This document shows positions 25,870 through 33,997 of a stretch of 64,000 nt of DNA, piece by piece. The first letter of the stretch is position 1, and each line of letters starts with the position of its first letter. The notes under the pieces are model-generated. The model did not search any database and was not told where the DNA came from. It saw only the letters and a list, made by a program, of their open reading frames with translations. Position numbers and translations under genes: made by a program. The stretch spans positions 1,644,575-1,708,574 of the forward strand of contig NZ_LT976853.1 in assembly GCF_900249755.1 (NCBI RefSeq), written 5' to 3'. Origin of the DNA: Cupriavidus taiwanensis (GTDB lineage: Bacteria; Pseudomonadota; Gammaproteobacteria; Burkholderiales; Burkholderiaceae).

Positions 25870-26636
25870 GCACGCCCGCCAACACCATCCTCGAGGCGCA
25901 GCAGCTGACCCGGCGCTTCGGCGGCCTGACCGCCGTGGCCAGCGTCGACCTGACGCTGGCGCTGCATGAGATCCACGCCGTGATCGGCACCAACGGCGCG
26001 GGCAAGTCGACCCTGATCAATATGCTGTCCGGCGAATTGCCGCCATCGTCCGGCCGCCTGCGCCTGAAGGGCGAGGACGTGACCGGCTGGTCGCAGCCCC
26101 GGCTGGCGCGCCACGGGGTAGGGCGCAGCTACCAGCGCAACAACATCTTCCTGCCGCTGACGGTGCGCGAGAACTGCCGGCTGGCGGCGCAGTCGCGCGC
26201 GCAGCGCGCCTGGCGCCTGTGGGAAAGCGCCCAGGGCTGCCGCACCAGCGCGACGCTGGCCGACGAGGCCATGGAGCGCGCCGGGCTGGAGCACCTGGCC
26301 GGGCGGCGCGCCAGCGACCTCGCGCACGGGCAGAAGCGCCAGCTGGAGGTGGCGATGTGCCTGGCGACGCAGCCGGTCGCGCTGCTGCTGGACGAGCCGC
26401 TGGCGGGCATGGGCGCGGAAGAATCGGCGCGCATGCTGGCGTTGCTGCGCGGCCTGCGCGAAGGCCATGCCATCCTGCTGGTCGAGCATGACATGGACGC
26501 GGTGTTCTCGGTCGCCGACCGCATCACCGTGATGGTCAACGGCGCCGTGATCGCCACCGGCAGCCCCGACGCGATCCGCACCAACCACGAAGTCCAGGTG
26601 GCCTACCTGGGCGAGGAAGAGGACGAGGCCGCATGA
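25866..26636 (+). CDS. ABC transporter ATP-binding protein, LivG type
   Basis: A 256-residue ATPase. Walker A GTNGAGKST near residue 40, signature DLAHGQKRQLEVAM (LAHGQ rather than LSGGQ, as in many LivG proteins), Walker B VALLLDEPLAGMG and switch His in LVEHDMD. The ATG at 25866 overlaps the livM stop (ATGA). A long open frame extends upstream into livM but is not part of the protein. The C-terminus ends in acidic residues. Confidence 0.93.
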   Translation: MSTPANTILEAQQLTRRFGGLTAVASVDLTLALHEIHAVIGTNGAGKSTLINMLSGELPPSSGRLRLKGEDVTGWSQPRLARHGVGRSYQRNNIFLPLTVRENCRLAAQSRAQRAWRLWESAQGCRTSATLADEAMERAGLEHLAGRRASDLAHGQKRQLEVAMCLATQPVALLLDEPLAGMGAEESARMLALLRGLREGHAILLVEHDMDAVFSVADRITVMVNGAVIATGSPDAIRTNHEVQVAYLGEEEDEAA

Positions 26637-27373
26637 ACCTGCCGAACCCTGCAGCGGCGCCCGCCACGCCGATGATCGAGGCCACCGGCATCAACGCCTG
26701 GTATGGCTCGAGCCACGTGCTGCGCGATATCGACTTCACCGTGGGCGTGGGCGAGACGGTCGGGCTGCTGGGTCGCAACGGCATGGGCAAGAGCACGCTG
26801 TTGCGCACGCTGCTGGGCCACGTGCGCCAGCGCCAGGGCCGGATCCTGGTGGCCGGCCGCGACGTGTCGCGCGCGCAGCCGTTCGAGGTGGCGCGGCTGG
26901 GGGTGGCCTACGTGCCCGAGGGGCGCGGCATCTTCCCCAGCCTGTCGGTGCGCGAAAACCTGCTGATGGCCGCGCGCAAGGGCTGCAACGGCCGCAGCGA
27001 CTGGGACGAGGCGCGCGTGCTCGACCTGTTCCCGCGCCTGAAGGAACGCCTGTCCCATGGCGGCCAGCAGCTGTCCGGCGGCGAGCAGCAGATGCTGTCG
27101 ATCGGCCGCGCGCTGATGACCAATCCCGACTGCCTGGTGCTGGACGAAGCCACCGAGGGACTGGCGCCGCGCATCGTGCGCGAGATCTGGTCGGTGATCG
27201 CCACCGTGCGCGCCACCGGCATCGCCTCGGTCGTGGTTGACCGCAATTTCCGCTCGGTGCTGGCGCACGCCGATCGTGCGGTGGTGCTGGAAAAGGGGCG
27301 GGTGGTGCTGTCCGGTCCCGCGTCGGACCTGGCCGGGAAGCCCGAAGCGCTGGACCGCTACCTTGGCGTCTGA
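26633..27373 (+). CDS. ABC transporter ATP-binding protein, LivF type
   Basis: A 246-residue ATPase, last gene of the importer operon. Walker A GRNGMGKST near residue 48, LSGGEQQMLSIGRAL, Walker B CLVLDEATEGLAP. The segment after Walker B reads SVVVDRNFRS, with D where LivF proteins usually have E in VEQN, a small departure. It overlaps livG by ATGA. LivF and LivG form the ATPase heterodimer. Confidence 0.92.
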   Translation: MNLPNPAAAPATPMIEATGINAWYGSSHVLRDIDFTVGVGETVGLLGRNGMGKSTLLRTLLGHVRQRQGRILVAGRDVSRAQPFEVARLGVAYVPEGRGIFPSLSVRENLLMAARKGCNGRSDWDEARVLDLFPRLKERLSHGGQQLSGGEQQMLSIGRALMTNPDCLVLDEATEGLAPRIVREIWSVIATVRATGIASVVVDRNFRSVLAHADRAVVLEKGRVVLSGPASDLAGKPEALDRYLGV

Positions 27374-27705
27374 TTCATAGAAAGTGCCGAATGCGGCGCT
27401 ATTGTTGCCGTGCCGCAACGGCACTTGCGGGCGCAAGATATCGCGGTTTTGCTCCGGCGGGGCTTGACCATCCGCCACTTCCCTCCCATTCTTGCGAAGT
27501 CACGAAAGCGGCATCCCTTTTTGCCGCAGTGGTCGATAGTCGACAGTTCAACTAGAATTGCGCGCGTTTGTGCAATGCAATAAGAACCGAACCAGCACCG
27601 CAACCAGCACCGGCCCCGGGCGCAGCCAACTGTCGCGCCGGCCTGGCCCGGCCCGCTGCAGAGCCAACAAACCTGCCCGCGCTCCGGTCGAGCAGACCCA
27701 ATTTC
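27374..27705 (+). promoter_or_regulatory. kup: Upstream region of kup with candidate promoter
   Basis: 332 bp without a gene. A hairpin near 27400-27426 (TTGCCGT-GCC-GCAACGGCA region) may mark the end of the importer transcript. A TAGAAT -10 element lies at about 27554-27559 (sequence CAACTAGAATTGCG), giving a leader of roughly 140 nt; no good -35 is visible. No riboswitch fold is obvious. Confidence 0.4.
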
Positions 27706-29604
27706 ATGACCCAATCCACCACCAGCCACTATTTTGTCGAGAGCCCCACTACGCGCGCCCTGGTGCTCGGCGCGGTAGGCGTCGTCTTCGGCGACATCGG
27801 CACCAGCCCGCTCTACGCCCTCAAGGAATGCTTCAGCAAGGAGCACGGCATCGCCTTCAGCCCTGACGCCGTGCTGGGCGTGATCTCCATGCTGTTCTGG
27901 GCCATGATCATCGTGGTCTCGATCAAGTACGTGGTGTTCGTGATGCGGGCCGACAACGACGGCGAGGGCGGGGTGCTGGCGCTGATGGCGCTGGTGCTGC
28001 GCACCGTGGCGCCGCGCTCGGGCAAGGCCAGGGTGCTGATGATGCTGGGCATCTTCGGCGCCTGCATGTTCTACGGCGACGCGGTGATCACGCCGGCGAT
28101 CTCGGTGCTGTCGGCGGTGGAGGGGCTGGAGATCGCCGCGCCGCAGCTGTCGCAATTCGTGATACCGATCACGCTGGTGATCCTGGCGGCGCTGTTTCTG
28201 ATCCAGCGCCACGGCACCGCGGCGGTGGGCAAGCTGTTCGGGCCGGTGATGACGGCGTGGTTCCTGGCACTGGGCGCATTGGGCATCTACAACCTGGTGC
28301 AGGCGCCGGAGATCCTGAAGGCGGTGAATCCCTACTACGGCATCACCTTCCTGGTCGAGCACGCGCTGCAGGCGTTCATCGTGCTGGGCTCGGTGTTCCT
28401 GGTGCTGACCGGGGCCGAGGCGCTGTATGTCGACATGGGCCACTTCGGCGCGCGCCCGATCCGCATCGGCTGGTTCATCCTGGTGATGCCGTGCCTGATG
28501 CTGAACTACTTTGGCCAGGGCGCGATGCTGCTGAACAATCCGGCCGGCGCCGAAAACCCGTTCTACCTGATGGTGCCCGAGCTGCTGCTGATCCCGATGG
28601 TGCTGCTGGCCACCTGCGCCACCGTGATCGCCTCGCAGGCGGTGATCTCGGGCGCGTACTCGCTGACCAGCCAGGCGATCCAGCTGGGCTTCCTGCCGCG
28701 CATGCGGGTGCGCTACACCTCGGCGGCGGAGATCGGCCAGATCTACCTGCCGGTGGTCAACTGGCTGCTGCTGGTGCTGGTGTTCGCCGTCGTGATCTCG
28801 TTCAAGAAGTCCGAGAACCTGGCCGCCGCCTATGGCATTGCCGTGACCACCACCATGGTCATCACCACCATCCTGGCGACGGTGTGCATGCGCAATGTCT
28901 GGAAATGGAACCCCGCGCTGGTCGCGGTGCTGGGCGCGGCCTTCCTGGTGGTGGATCTGTCTTTCTTCGCCGCCAACCTGCTCAAGGTCGCCGAGGGCGG
29001 CTGGTTCCCGCTGCTTCTGGGCGGCAGTGCGTTCTTCCTGCTGATGACGTGGTACAGCGGCCGCAAGCTGCTGCGCGCGCGCAGCCTGGAAGACGGCATC
29101 CCGCTCGAGCCGTTCATCGCCGGCCTGCTGGCGCACCCGCCGCACCGGGTCGAGGGCACCGCGGTGTTCCTGACCGGCAACACCGATTCGGTGCCGGTAT
29201 CGCTGCTGCACAACCTGAAGCACAACCGCGTGCTGCATGAGCGCGTGGTGTTCCTGAACTTCATCACGCGCGACGTGCCGTACGTCGACGACGACCATCG
29301 CCTGAGCTGCAAGGATCTGGGCGGCGGCGTGTTTATCCTGAAGTCCGAGTACGGCTTCAAGGAAACGCCGGACGTGCAGAAGGTGCTGGACCTGGCCGAT
29401 CGCAAGCTGGACATGCATTTCGAACTGATGGAGACCTCGTTCTTCATCGCGCGCGAATCGGTGATCCCGTCCAAGCTGCCGGGCATGCCGATGTGGCGCG
29501 AAAGCCTGTTCGCGTGGATGCACCAGAACGGCGCCAAACCGTCGGACTTCTTCCAGATCCCGGCCAACCGGGTCGTCGAACTGGGCACCAAGGTCGAGAT
29601 CTGA
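27706..29604 (+). CDS. kup: Low-affinity potassium transport protein Kup
   Basis: A 632-residue K+/H+ symporter of the KUP/HAK/KT family. The signature [19 protein letters not shown] lies near residues 22-41 and about twelve hydrophobic segments follow, then a cytoplasmic C-terminal domain of about 150 residues ending [11 protein letters not shown]. The ATG at 27706 gives the standard N-terminus; upstream in-frame sequence is Pro/Ala-rich and non-coding in character. Single-gene unit with its own terminator at 29641. Confidence 0.95.
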   Translation: MTQSTTSHYFVESPTTRALVLGAVGVVFGDIGTSPLYALKECFSKEHGIAFSPDAVLGVISMLFWAMIIVVSIKYVVFVMRADNDGEGGVLALMALVLRTVAPRSGKARVLMMLGIFGACMFYGDAVITPAISVLSAVEGLEIAAPQLSQFVIPITLVILAALFLIQRHGTAAVGKLFGPVMTAWFLALGALGIYNLVQAPEILKAVNPYYGITFLVEHALQAFIVLGSVFLVLTGAEALYVDMGHFGARPIRIGWFILVMPCLMLNYFGQGAMLLNNPAGAENPFYLMVPELLLIPMVLLATCATVIASQAVISGAYSLTSQAIQLGFLPRMRVRYTSAAEIGQIYLPVVNWLLLVLVFAVVISFKKSENLAAAYGIAVTTTMVITTILATVCMRNVWKWNPALVAVLGAAFLVVDLSFFAANLLKVAEGGWFPLLLGGSAFFLLMTWYSGRKLLRARSLEDGIPLEPFIAGLLAHPPHRVEGTAVFLTGNTDSVPVSLLHNLKHNRVLHERVVFLNFITRDVPYVDDDHRLSCKDLGGGVFILKSEYGFKETPDVQKVLDLADRKLDMHFELMETSFFIARESVIPSKLPGMPMWRESLFAWMHQNGAKPSDFFQIPANRVVELGTKVEI

Positions 29605-29640
29605 GCGCGCGGGCACCCGCCGCCCGCTCTGCCACCGCCA

Positions 29641-29681
29641 GCCCCCGGGCCTGCGCCGCCAGGCGCCCCGGGGGCTTTTCA
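29641..29681 (+). terminator. Rho-independent terminator of kup
   Basis: GCCCCCGGG and CCCGGGGGC arms with an inner CCTGCG/AGGCG stem are followed by TTTTC. It lies 37 bp after the kup stop. Confidence 0.8.
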
Positions 29682-30060
29682 TTTGACTGCGCCCGGGCCG
29701 CGACACCAGGCGGGGCACAGGTCCCGGGAAACGGACCACCAAGCGGCCCGAACCGGGACCGTGGCCTCATGCGGCCAGCCGGCCCGGCTCCGACAATACG
29801 TTCCTCAGCTTGTCTTCGCCCCGCGCCTGGCGGCAGTTCCCTCATCGGCGCGGCGGCATCCAGACTGCCCCAGCACACCCCCGGGACCCGGGAGCCCGGC
29901 GCTATGCCGCTGCCTTGATGGGAGGGCAGCCGGCCCGCGCCAGGCCATGGCTTGCACGGCACGGGCGATCCCGTGCAGCCGCGCTGTCTTGTCGTCGATC
30001 GCCTGAATGACGGAACTGCCCGGGCAGACCTGCCTGCGGCAACCGCAGTTGGAGATTGCA
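29682..30060. other. Intergenic region between kup terminator and the GAR-repeat gene
   Basis: About 380 bp. Open frames on the minus strand here have no recognisable domains and look like GC-rich shadows. The plus-strand promoter of the secreted repeat protein should lie in its right half, but I see no clear consensus. Confidence 0.35.
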
Positions 30061-30450
30061 ATGCATAGGAATCTTGCCCAGACCCTCGTTGCCGCTGCCG
30101 TAATCGCCGCGGGCTTCAGCCAGCCGGCCCACGCCGGCGCCTATGGCGAAGCCCTGGCCGCCGCCGTGCCGCGCCACACTGCCCAGCGCGACACTTTTAC
30201 CGAGGGCGCGCGCAGTCCGGCCGCAGAGACTGCGCTGCTGCCCGTGGTGGCGCGCGGCAATCTTTCCGTGTGCCGTGTCCGGGGCTTCGACGCGGGCCAG
30301 GACGGCATGCGCAAGCCGGATCCTTATACCGACGGCGCGCGCACGGGCCGCTTCGATGTCTTCACCGAGGGCGCCCGTACCGGCACTCGCGACCCCTATG
30401 CCGACGGCGCGCGCAGCGATGCCCGCGGCAGCGGGGAATGCCTGTCCTGA
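30061..30450 (+). CDS. Secreted protein with D-x-[FY]-[TA]-[ED]-G-A-R repeats
   Basis: A 129-residue exported protein of unknown function. A Sec signal (NLAQTLVAAAVIAAGFSQ) ends at AHA near residue 25. The mature part contains four degenerate repeats: DTFTEGARS (about 44), DPYTDGARTG (about 87), DVFTEGARTG (about 99) and DPYADGARS (about 111), alternating F/Y and E/D. Two cysteines (one central, one near the end, GEC) could form a disulfide. The acidic repeats might bind cations, but this is speculation. Start at 30061 chosen for the signal peptide; a longer frame begins at 30007. Similar small secreted repeat proteins occur in Cupriavidus and Ralstonia as far as I recall. Confidence 0.7.
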   Translation: MHRNLAQTLVAAAVIAAGFSQPAHAGAYGEALAAAVPRHTAQRDTFTEGARSPAAETALLPVVARGNLSVCRVRGFDAGQDGMRKPDPYTDGARTGRFDVFTEGARTGTRDPYADGARSDARGSGECLS

Positions 30451-30573
30451 TGCCACGGCGGCGCTTTTGCGCCGCCCATCCTTTGCCTAAGCTAGGGGAG
30501 TCACGCGGCGCGCCCGCATGGCAGCCGCGGCCCGCGGCTGCCGACCGGCAGTTCCAGCCCGCGCGGCCCCGAC

Positions 30574-31662
30574 ATGCCGATGTTCAAGCAGCAGATCCAC
30601 CTGTGCACCAGCCGCGATGGCGTGCGGCTGGCCTACGCCATCACCGGCAGCGGCGCGCCACTGGTCAAGGCGGCCAACTGGATGAGCCATCTCGAGTTCG
30701 ACGTCGGCAGCCCCGTGTGGAGCCACATGATCACGGCGCTGTCCGACACGCATACGCTGATCCGCTATGACGAGCGCGGCTGCGGCCTCTCCGACCGCGA
30801 CATCGAGGACTTGTCCTTCGACGCCTGGCTGCGCGATCTGGAAACCATCGTCGACGCCACCGGCGTGGACCATTTCCCGCTGCTGGGTATCTCGCAGGGC
30901 GCATCGATCGCCGTGGCCTACGCGGTCGCGCATCCGCACCGGGTCAGCCACCTCGTGCTGCACGGCGGCTACGCGCGCGGGCGCCTGAAGCGCGACCACC
31001 TTAGCCAGCGCCTGCTGGAGGAGGCCGAGCTGATGAACAAGCTGGCCGAACTCGGCTGGGGCCAGGAGAACCCCGCCTTCCGCCAGTTTTTCACGACCCA
31101 GTTCATTCCCGGCGGCACCGCCGAGCAGCATGCCTGGTTCAACGAACTGGAGCGGGTGTCGACGTCTCCGCTGAATGCCGCGCGCTTCATGCGCGTGTTC
31201 AACGACATCGACGTGGTGGCGCTGCTGCCGCGCGTGTCGTGCCCGACGCTGGTGCTGCACGCGGTGCGCGATGCGCGCGTGCCGTTCGATGAGGGCCGCC
31301 TGATCGCCAGCGAGATTCCCGGCGCGCGCTTCGTGCCGCTGGAAAGCGGCAACCACCTGCTGCTGGAAACCGAGCCCGCCTGGCGCCGCTGGCTGGAAGA
31401 GGTGCGTGCGTTCCTGCCGTCGGCGCAGCCGGCGCGCTCCCCCGGATTCACCGCGTTCACCGCGCTCACGCGCCGCGAGCGCGATATCGTCGAGCTGATC
31501 GCGCAGGGGCGCGACAACGCCCAGATCGCGGCCCATCTGGACCTGTGCGAGAAGACCGTGCGCAACCATATCACCAGCATTTTCGCCAAGCTCGAAGTGG
31601 AAAACCGCGGGCAGGCCATCGTGCTGGCGCGCAAGGCCGGCTTCGATCGCGCCGGTGCCTGA
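30574..31662 (+). CDS. Alpha/beta hydrolase-LuxR fusion transcriptional regulator
   Basis: A 362-residue fusion. Residues about 1-280 are an alpha/beta hydrolase with a complete triad by eye: Ser in LLGISQGAS near residue 109, Asp in HAVRDARVP and His in ESGNHLLLE. Residues about 298-355 are a LuxR-type helix-turn-helix (LTRRERDIVELIAQGRDNAQIAAHL, then KTVRNHITSIFAKL). The hydrolase domain may bind or cleave a small ester, lactone or thioester signal that gates DNA binding. The gene stands alone between the repeat protein and the Hsp20 pair. Target genes unknown. The ATG at 30574 has no clear ribosome site; M3 is an alternative. Confidence 0.85.
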   Translation: MPMFKQQIHLCTSRDGVRLAYAITGSGAPLVKAANWMSHLEFDVGSPVWSHMITALSDTHTLIRYDERGCGLSDRDIEDLSFDAWLRDLETIVDATGVDHFPLLGISQGASIAVAYAVAHPHRVSHLVLHGGYARGRLKRDHLSQRLLEEAELMNKLAELGWGQENPAFRQFFTTQFIPGGTAEQHAWFNELERVSTSPLNAARFMRVFNDIDVVALLPRVSCPTLVLHAVRDARVPFDEGRLIASEIPGARFVPLESGNHLLLETEPAWRRWLEEVRAFLPSAQPARSPGFTAFTALTRRERDIVELIAQGRDNAQIAAHLDLCEKTVRNHITSIFAKLEVENRGQAIVLARKAGFDRAGA

Positions 31663-31700
31663 GCCCCGGCAAGGGCCGGCACGGACCGGCACACTCACCC

Positions 31701-31730
31701 CTTGAAATCCTCCGCGCCGGGCACTAATTA
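31701..31730 (+). promoter_or_regulatory. Candidate heat-shock (sigma-32-like) promoter of the hsp20 pair
   Basis: CCCCTTGAAA (CTTGAAA at 31701-31707) matches the sigma-32 -35 box well. The -10 region about 14-17 bp later (CACTAATTA) is a weak match to CCCCATNT. The position, about 150 bp before the first hsp20 gene, fits. Confidence 0.4.
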
Positions 31731-31767
31731 AGGATTGCCCAGCCGCTGCAGCAACGTGCTGTGGGCT

Positions 31768-31806
31768 TCCCGGCTACCGGCGCCATTGGCGCCACCGGTG
31801 CCGGGA
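31768..31806 (+). promoter_or_regulatory. Long hairpin in the hsp20 leader
   Basis: TCCCGGC (31768-31774) pairs with GCCGGGA (31800-31806), ACCGG (31776-31780) with CCGGT (31795-31799), and CGCC/GGCG closes around ATT, with a 3-nt bulge. It lies about 35 nt before the strong SD AAGGAGGA. It does not pair with the SD by itself, so it is not an obvious ROSE-type thermometer, but it is a stable leader structure. Confidence 0.5.
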
Positions 31807-31854
31807 ACCAAGGCGTCCGTGCGCCTCCCCGCTGCACAGAAGGAGGATCCAACC

Positions 31855-32295
31855 ATGAGTGACTTCATTTTCGGGACTGATCTGTTCAGTGAATTCGACC
31901 GGATGCAACGGCAGATGGCCGGCCTGTTCGGCGGCTTTCCGTCGAGCCTGCGCTCCGGGCGTTTCGGTGCGTTTCCGCCGCTCAATATCGGCACCACCGA
32001 CGACTCCATCGAGATCGTGGTGTTTGCCCCGGGCCTGAAGGCGGAGCAGTTCGATGTCTCGGTCGACAAGGGCCTGCTGACCATCAGCGGCGAACGCGCC
32101 GCGACCCAGCCCGAGGGCGAGGCCGAAGCGCGGCCCTACGCGCAGGAGCGCTTTGCCGGCAGCTTCCGCCGTGTGATCGAGTTGCCGCAGGCGGCCGACC
32201 CCGACAAGGTGCAGGCGCGCTATGCCAACGGCTGCCTGTCGATCAGCGTCGGCAAGCGCGAGGCGTCGCGCCCGCGTGCCATCACCGTCAGTTAA
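31855..32295 (+). CDS. Small heat shock protein, Hsp20 family
   Basis: A 146-residue alpha-crystallin-type chaperone that holds unfolding proteins. N-terminal FSEFDRMQRQMAGLFGGFP is followed by the crystallin domain from about residue 40 (PPLNIGTTDDSIEIVVFAPGLKAEQFDVSVDKGLLTISGER) and the C-terminal ARYANGCLSISVGKRE strand. The C-terminal I-x-I type motif is ITVS at the end. ATG at 31855 with AAGGAGGA. It is followed after 15 bp by a second hsp20 gene, a common pairing. Confidence 0.93.
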   Translation: MSDFIFGTDLFSEFDRMQRQMAGLFGGFPSSLRSGRFGAFPPLNIGTTDDSIEIVVFAPGLKAEQFDVSVDKGLLTISGERAATQPEGEAEARPYAQERFAGSFRRVIELPQAADPDKVQARYANGCLSISVGKREASRPRAITVS

Positions 32296-32310
32296 TGTGA
32301 GGAGGTAGCC

Positions 32311-32733
32311 ATGAACGATTCGAACCAGGTCGTCCAGCGCGACCAGAACCAAACGGGCGGGCAGGGCGGCGCCGTGGCACAGCGCCGCGAGGACGCGCCG
32401 GCGATGACGCTGATCCCCGCCGTCGACATCTTCGAGACCGCCGCCGGCGTCACGCTGTGGGCGGACCTGCCGGGGGTGCCGCGCGACAAGCTCGAGGTCA
32501 ACGTCCACGACAGCAGCCTGCGCATCGAGGGCGAGGCGGTGCTGCCGATGCCGGCCGGCCTGCGCGTGCAGCATGCCGAGGTGCGGCAGCCGCGTTATGC
32601 GCGTACGTTTACGCTCAGCCCGGATCTCGACGCGTCGGGGATCGAAGCCAACCTGCAGGATGGCGTGCTCAAGCTGACCATCCCGCGCAGGGAAGAGGCG
32701 CGGCCACGCCGGATCGAGGTGTCGGCGGGCTAA
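32311..32733 (+). CDS. Small heat shock protein, Hsp20 family (second of pair)
   Basis: A 140-residue Hsp20 with a Gln-rich, polar N-terminus unlike that of its neighbour and a crystallin domain from about residue 38 (LIPAVDIFETAAGVTLWADLPGVPRDKLEVNVHDSSLRIEGEA) to LQDGVLKLTIPRREEARPRRIEVS, with the I-x-I-type RIEVS end. GAGGAGGTAG is a strong ribosome site. Co-transcribed with the upstream hsp20; the pair probably co-assemble into mixed oligomers. Confidence 0.93.
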   Translation: MNDSNQVVQRDQNQTGGQGGAVAQRREDAPAMTLIPAVDIFETAAGVTLWADLPGVPRDKLEVNVHDSSLRIEGEAVLPMPAGLRVQHAEVRQPRYARTFTLSPDLDASGIEANLQDGVLKLTIPRREEARPRRIEVSAG

Positions 32734-32760
32734 GGCTGAGGCTAAGGCTGCGGGTGTGCT

Positions 32761-32881
32761 CCCCTCTCCCGCTTGCGGGAGAGGGGCTTGGGGGTGAGGG
32801 CAGGCGCTGGCATACCGACCCGCGTCGCTTCGTCGATACGCCTGGCCCTCACCCCGGCCCTCTCCCGCAAGCGGGAGAGGG
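32761..32881. repeat. REP/BIME-like pair of inverted palindromes, copy 2
   Basis: Palindrome CCCCTCTCCCGC-TT-GCGGGAGAGGGG at 32761-32786 and its inverted partner CCCTCTCCCGC-AA-GCGGGAGAGGG at 32858-32881, with GGGGGTGAGGGCAGGCGC-type spacer words shared with copy 1 (23691-23840). It separates the convergent hsp20 and arn genes and may also end both transcripts. Confidence 0.85.
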
Positions 32882-32938
32882 AGTACCCAGGCGCCAAATC
32901 AATGCCAGCAGGCTTCGGCACGTGCCTTGAGCTTGCCC

Positions 32939-33994
32939 TCAGCCCTGGTTGACCAGCACGCGCGCATCGCTGACATGCCCGCGGTACGCCTCGAAGATCC
33001 GGCGCAGCGACGCCTCCATCCCTATCCTCGGCTCCCACTCCAGCTCTTCGATGGTGTTGTCGATCTTCGGCACGCGGTGCTGCACGTCCTGGTAGCCCTT
33101 GCCGTAGAACTCGCCCGACGAGGTCTCGACGATGCGGGTGTGGCGCGCCTGCTGCGCGTATTCCGGGTAGTCGGCGGCCATCTCCAGCATCATCTCCGCC
33201 AGCTCGCGCACCGAGTGGATATTGCCCGGGTTGCCGATGTTGTAGATCTTGCCGCTGGCCACGCCGCCCGGATTCTCGATGATGCGCATCAGCGCGCTGA
33301 TGCCGTCGGCGATGTCGGCGAAGGCCCGCTGCTGCGCGCCGCCGTCGACCAGCCGGATCGGCTCGCCGCGCACGATATGGCCGAGGAACTGCGTGACCAC
33401 CCGCGACGAGCCTTCCTTCGATTCGAAGATCGAGTCCAGCCCCGCGCCGATCCAGTTGAACGGGCGGAACAGCGTGTAGTTCAACCCTTGCTCCATGCCG
33501 TAGGCGTGGATCACGCGGTCCATCAGCTGCTTGGAGCAGGCGTAGATCCAGCGCGGCTTGTTGATCGGGCCGTAGACCAGCGGCGACGCGTCGGGGTCGA
33601 ATTCCCCGTCGCCGCACATGCCGTAGACCTCGGAGGTCGACGGGAACACCAGGTGCTTGCGGTACTTGACCGCGGCGCGCACGATCGGCAGGTTGGCCTC
33701 GAAGTCCAGCTCGAACACGCGCAGCGGCTGGCGCACGTAGGTGGCGGGGGTGGCGATGGCGACCAGCGGCAGCACCACGTCGCACTTGCGGATGTTGTAC
33801 TCGATCCACTCCTTGTTGATGGTGATGTCACCCTCAAAGAAGTGCATGCGCGGGTGGTCGACGAGGTCGCCCAGGCGGTCCGTGTTCATGTCCATGCCGT
33901 AGACCTCCCACGGCGTGGTTTCCAGGATGCGGCGCGTCAGGTGGTGGCCGATGAAGCCGTTGACGCCAAGGATCAGTACTTTCTTCACTTGCAT
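32939..33994 (-). CDS. ArnA-type UDP-glucuronate decarboxylase domain protein (stand-alone dehydrogenase)
   Basis: A 351-residue NAD-dependent SDR that matches the C-terminal dehydrogenase half of ArnA: it oxidises and decarboxylates UDP-glucuronic acid to UDP-4-keto-pentose for aminoarabinose synthesis. Rossmann motif [10 protein letters not shown] at about residues 10-19, [20 protein letters not shown] near 119-138, catalytic YACSK near 150-154 and [12 protein letters not shown] further on. The N-terminal formyltransferase half of enterobacterial ArnA is absent. It follows arnT by 3 bp and is co-transcribed; other arn genes are not in the window. Confidence 0.9.
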   Translation of the reverse strand: MQVKKVLILGVNGFIGHHLTRRILETTPWEVYGMDMNTDRLGDLVDHPRMHFFEGDITINKEWIEYNIRKCDVVLPLVAIATPATYVRQPLRVFELDFEANLPIVRAAVKYRKHLVFPSTSEVYGMCGDGEFDPDASPLVYGPINKPRWIYACSKQLMDRVIHAYGMEQGLNYTLFRPFNWIGAGLDSIFESKEGSSRVVTQFLGHIVRGEPIRLVDGGAQQRAFADIADGISALMRIIENPGGVASGKIYNIGNPGNIHSVRELAEMMLEMAADYPEYAQQARHTRIVETSSGEFYGKGYQDVQHRVPKIDNTIEELEWEPRIGMEASLRRIFEAYRGHVSDARVLVNQG

Positions 33995-33997
33995 GCG

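Noticed and set aside
22461..27373. Branched-chain amino acid importer
   Set aside because: The fold family is Liv-type, but the genes follow benzoate-CoA ligase and box genes, so an aromatic acid ligand is more likely. Not proven, hence no liv gene symbols.
29444..30061. A 205-codon minus-strand gene between kup and the repeat protein
   Set aside because: It overlaps the kup coding end and its terminator, is Arg/Pro/Gly-rich and has no domain or ribosome site of note.
31768..31806. ROSE-type RNA thermometer
   Set aside because: The hairpin does not include the SD sequence and lacks the usual short anti-SD pairing next to it.
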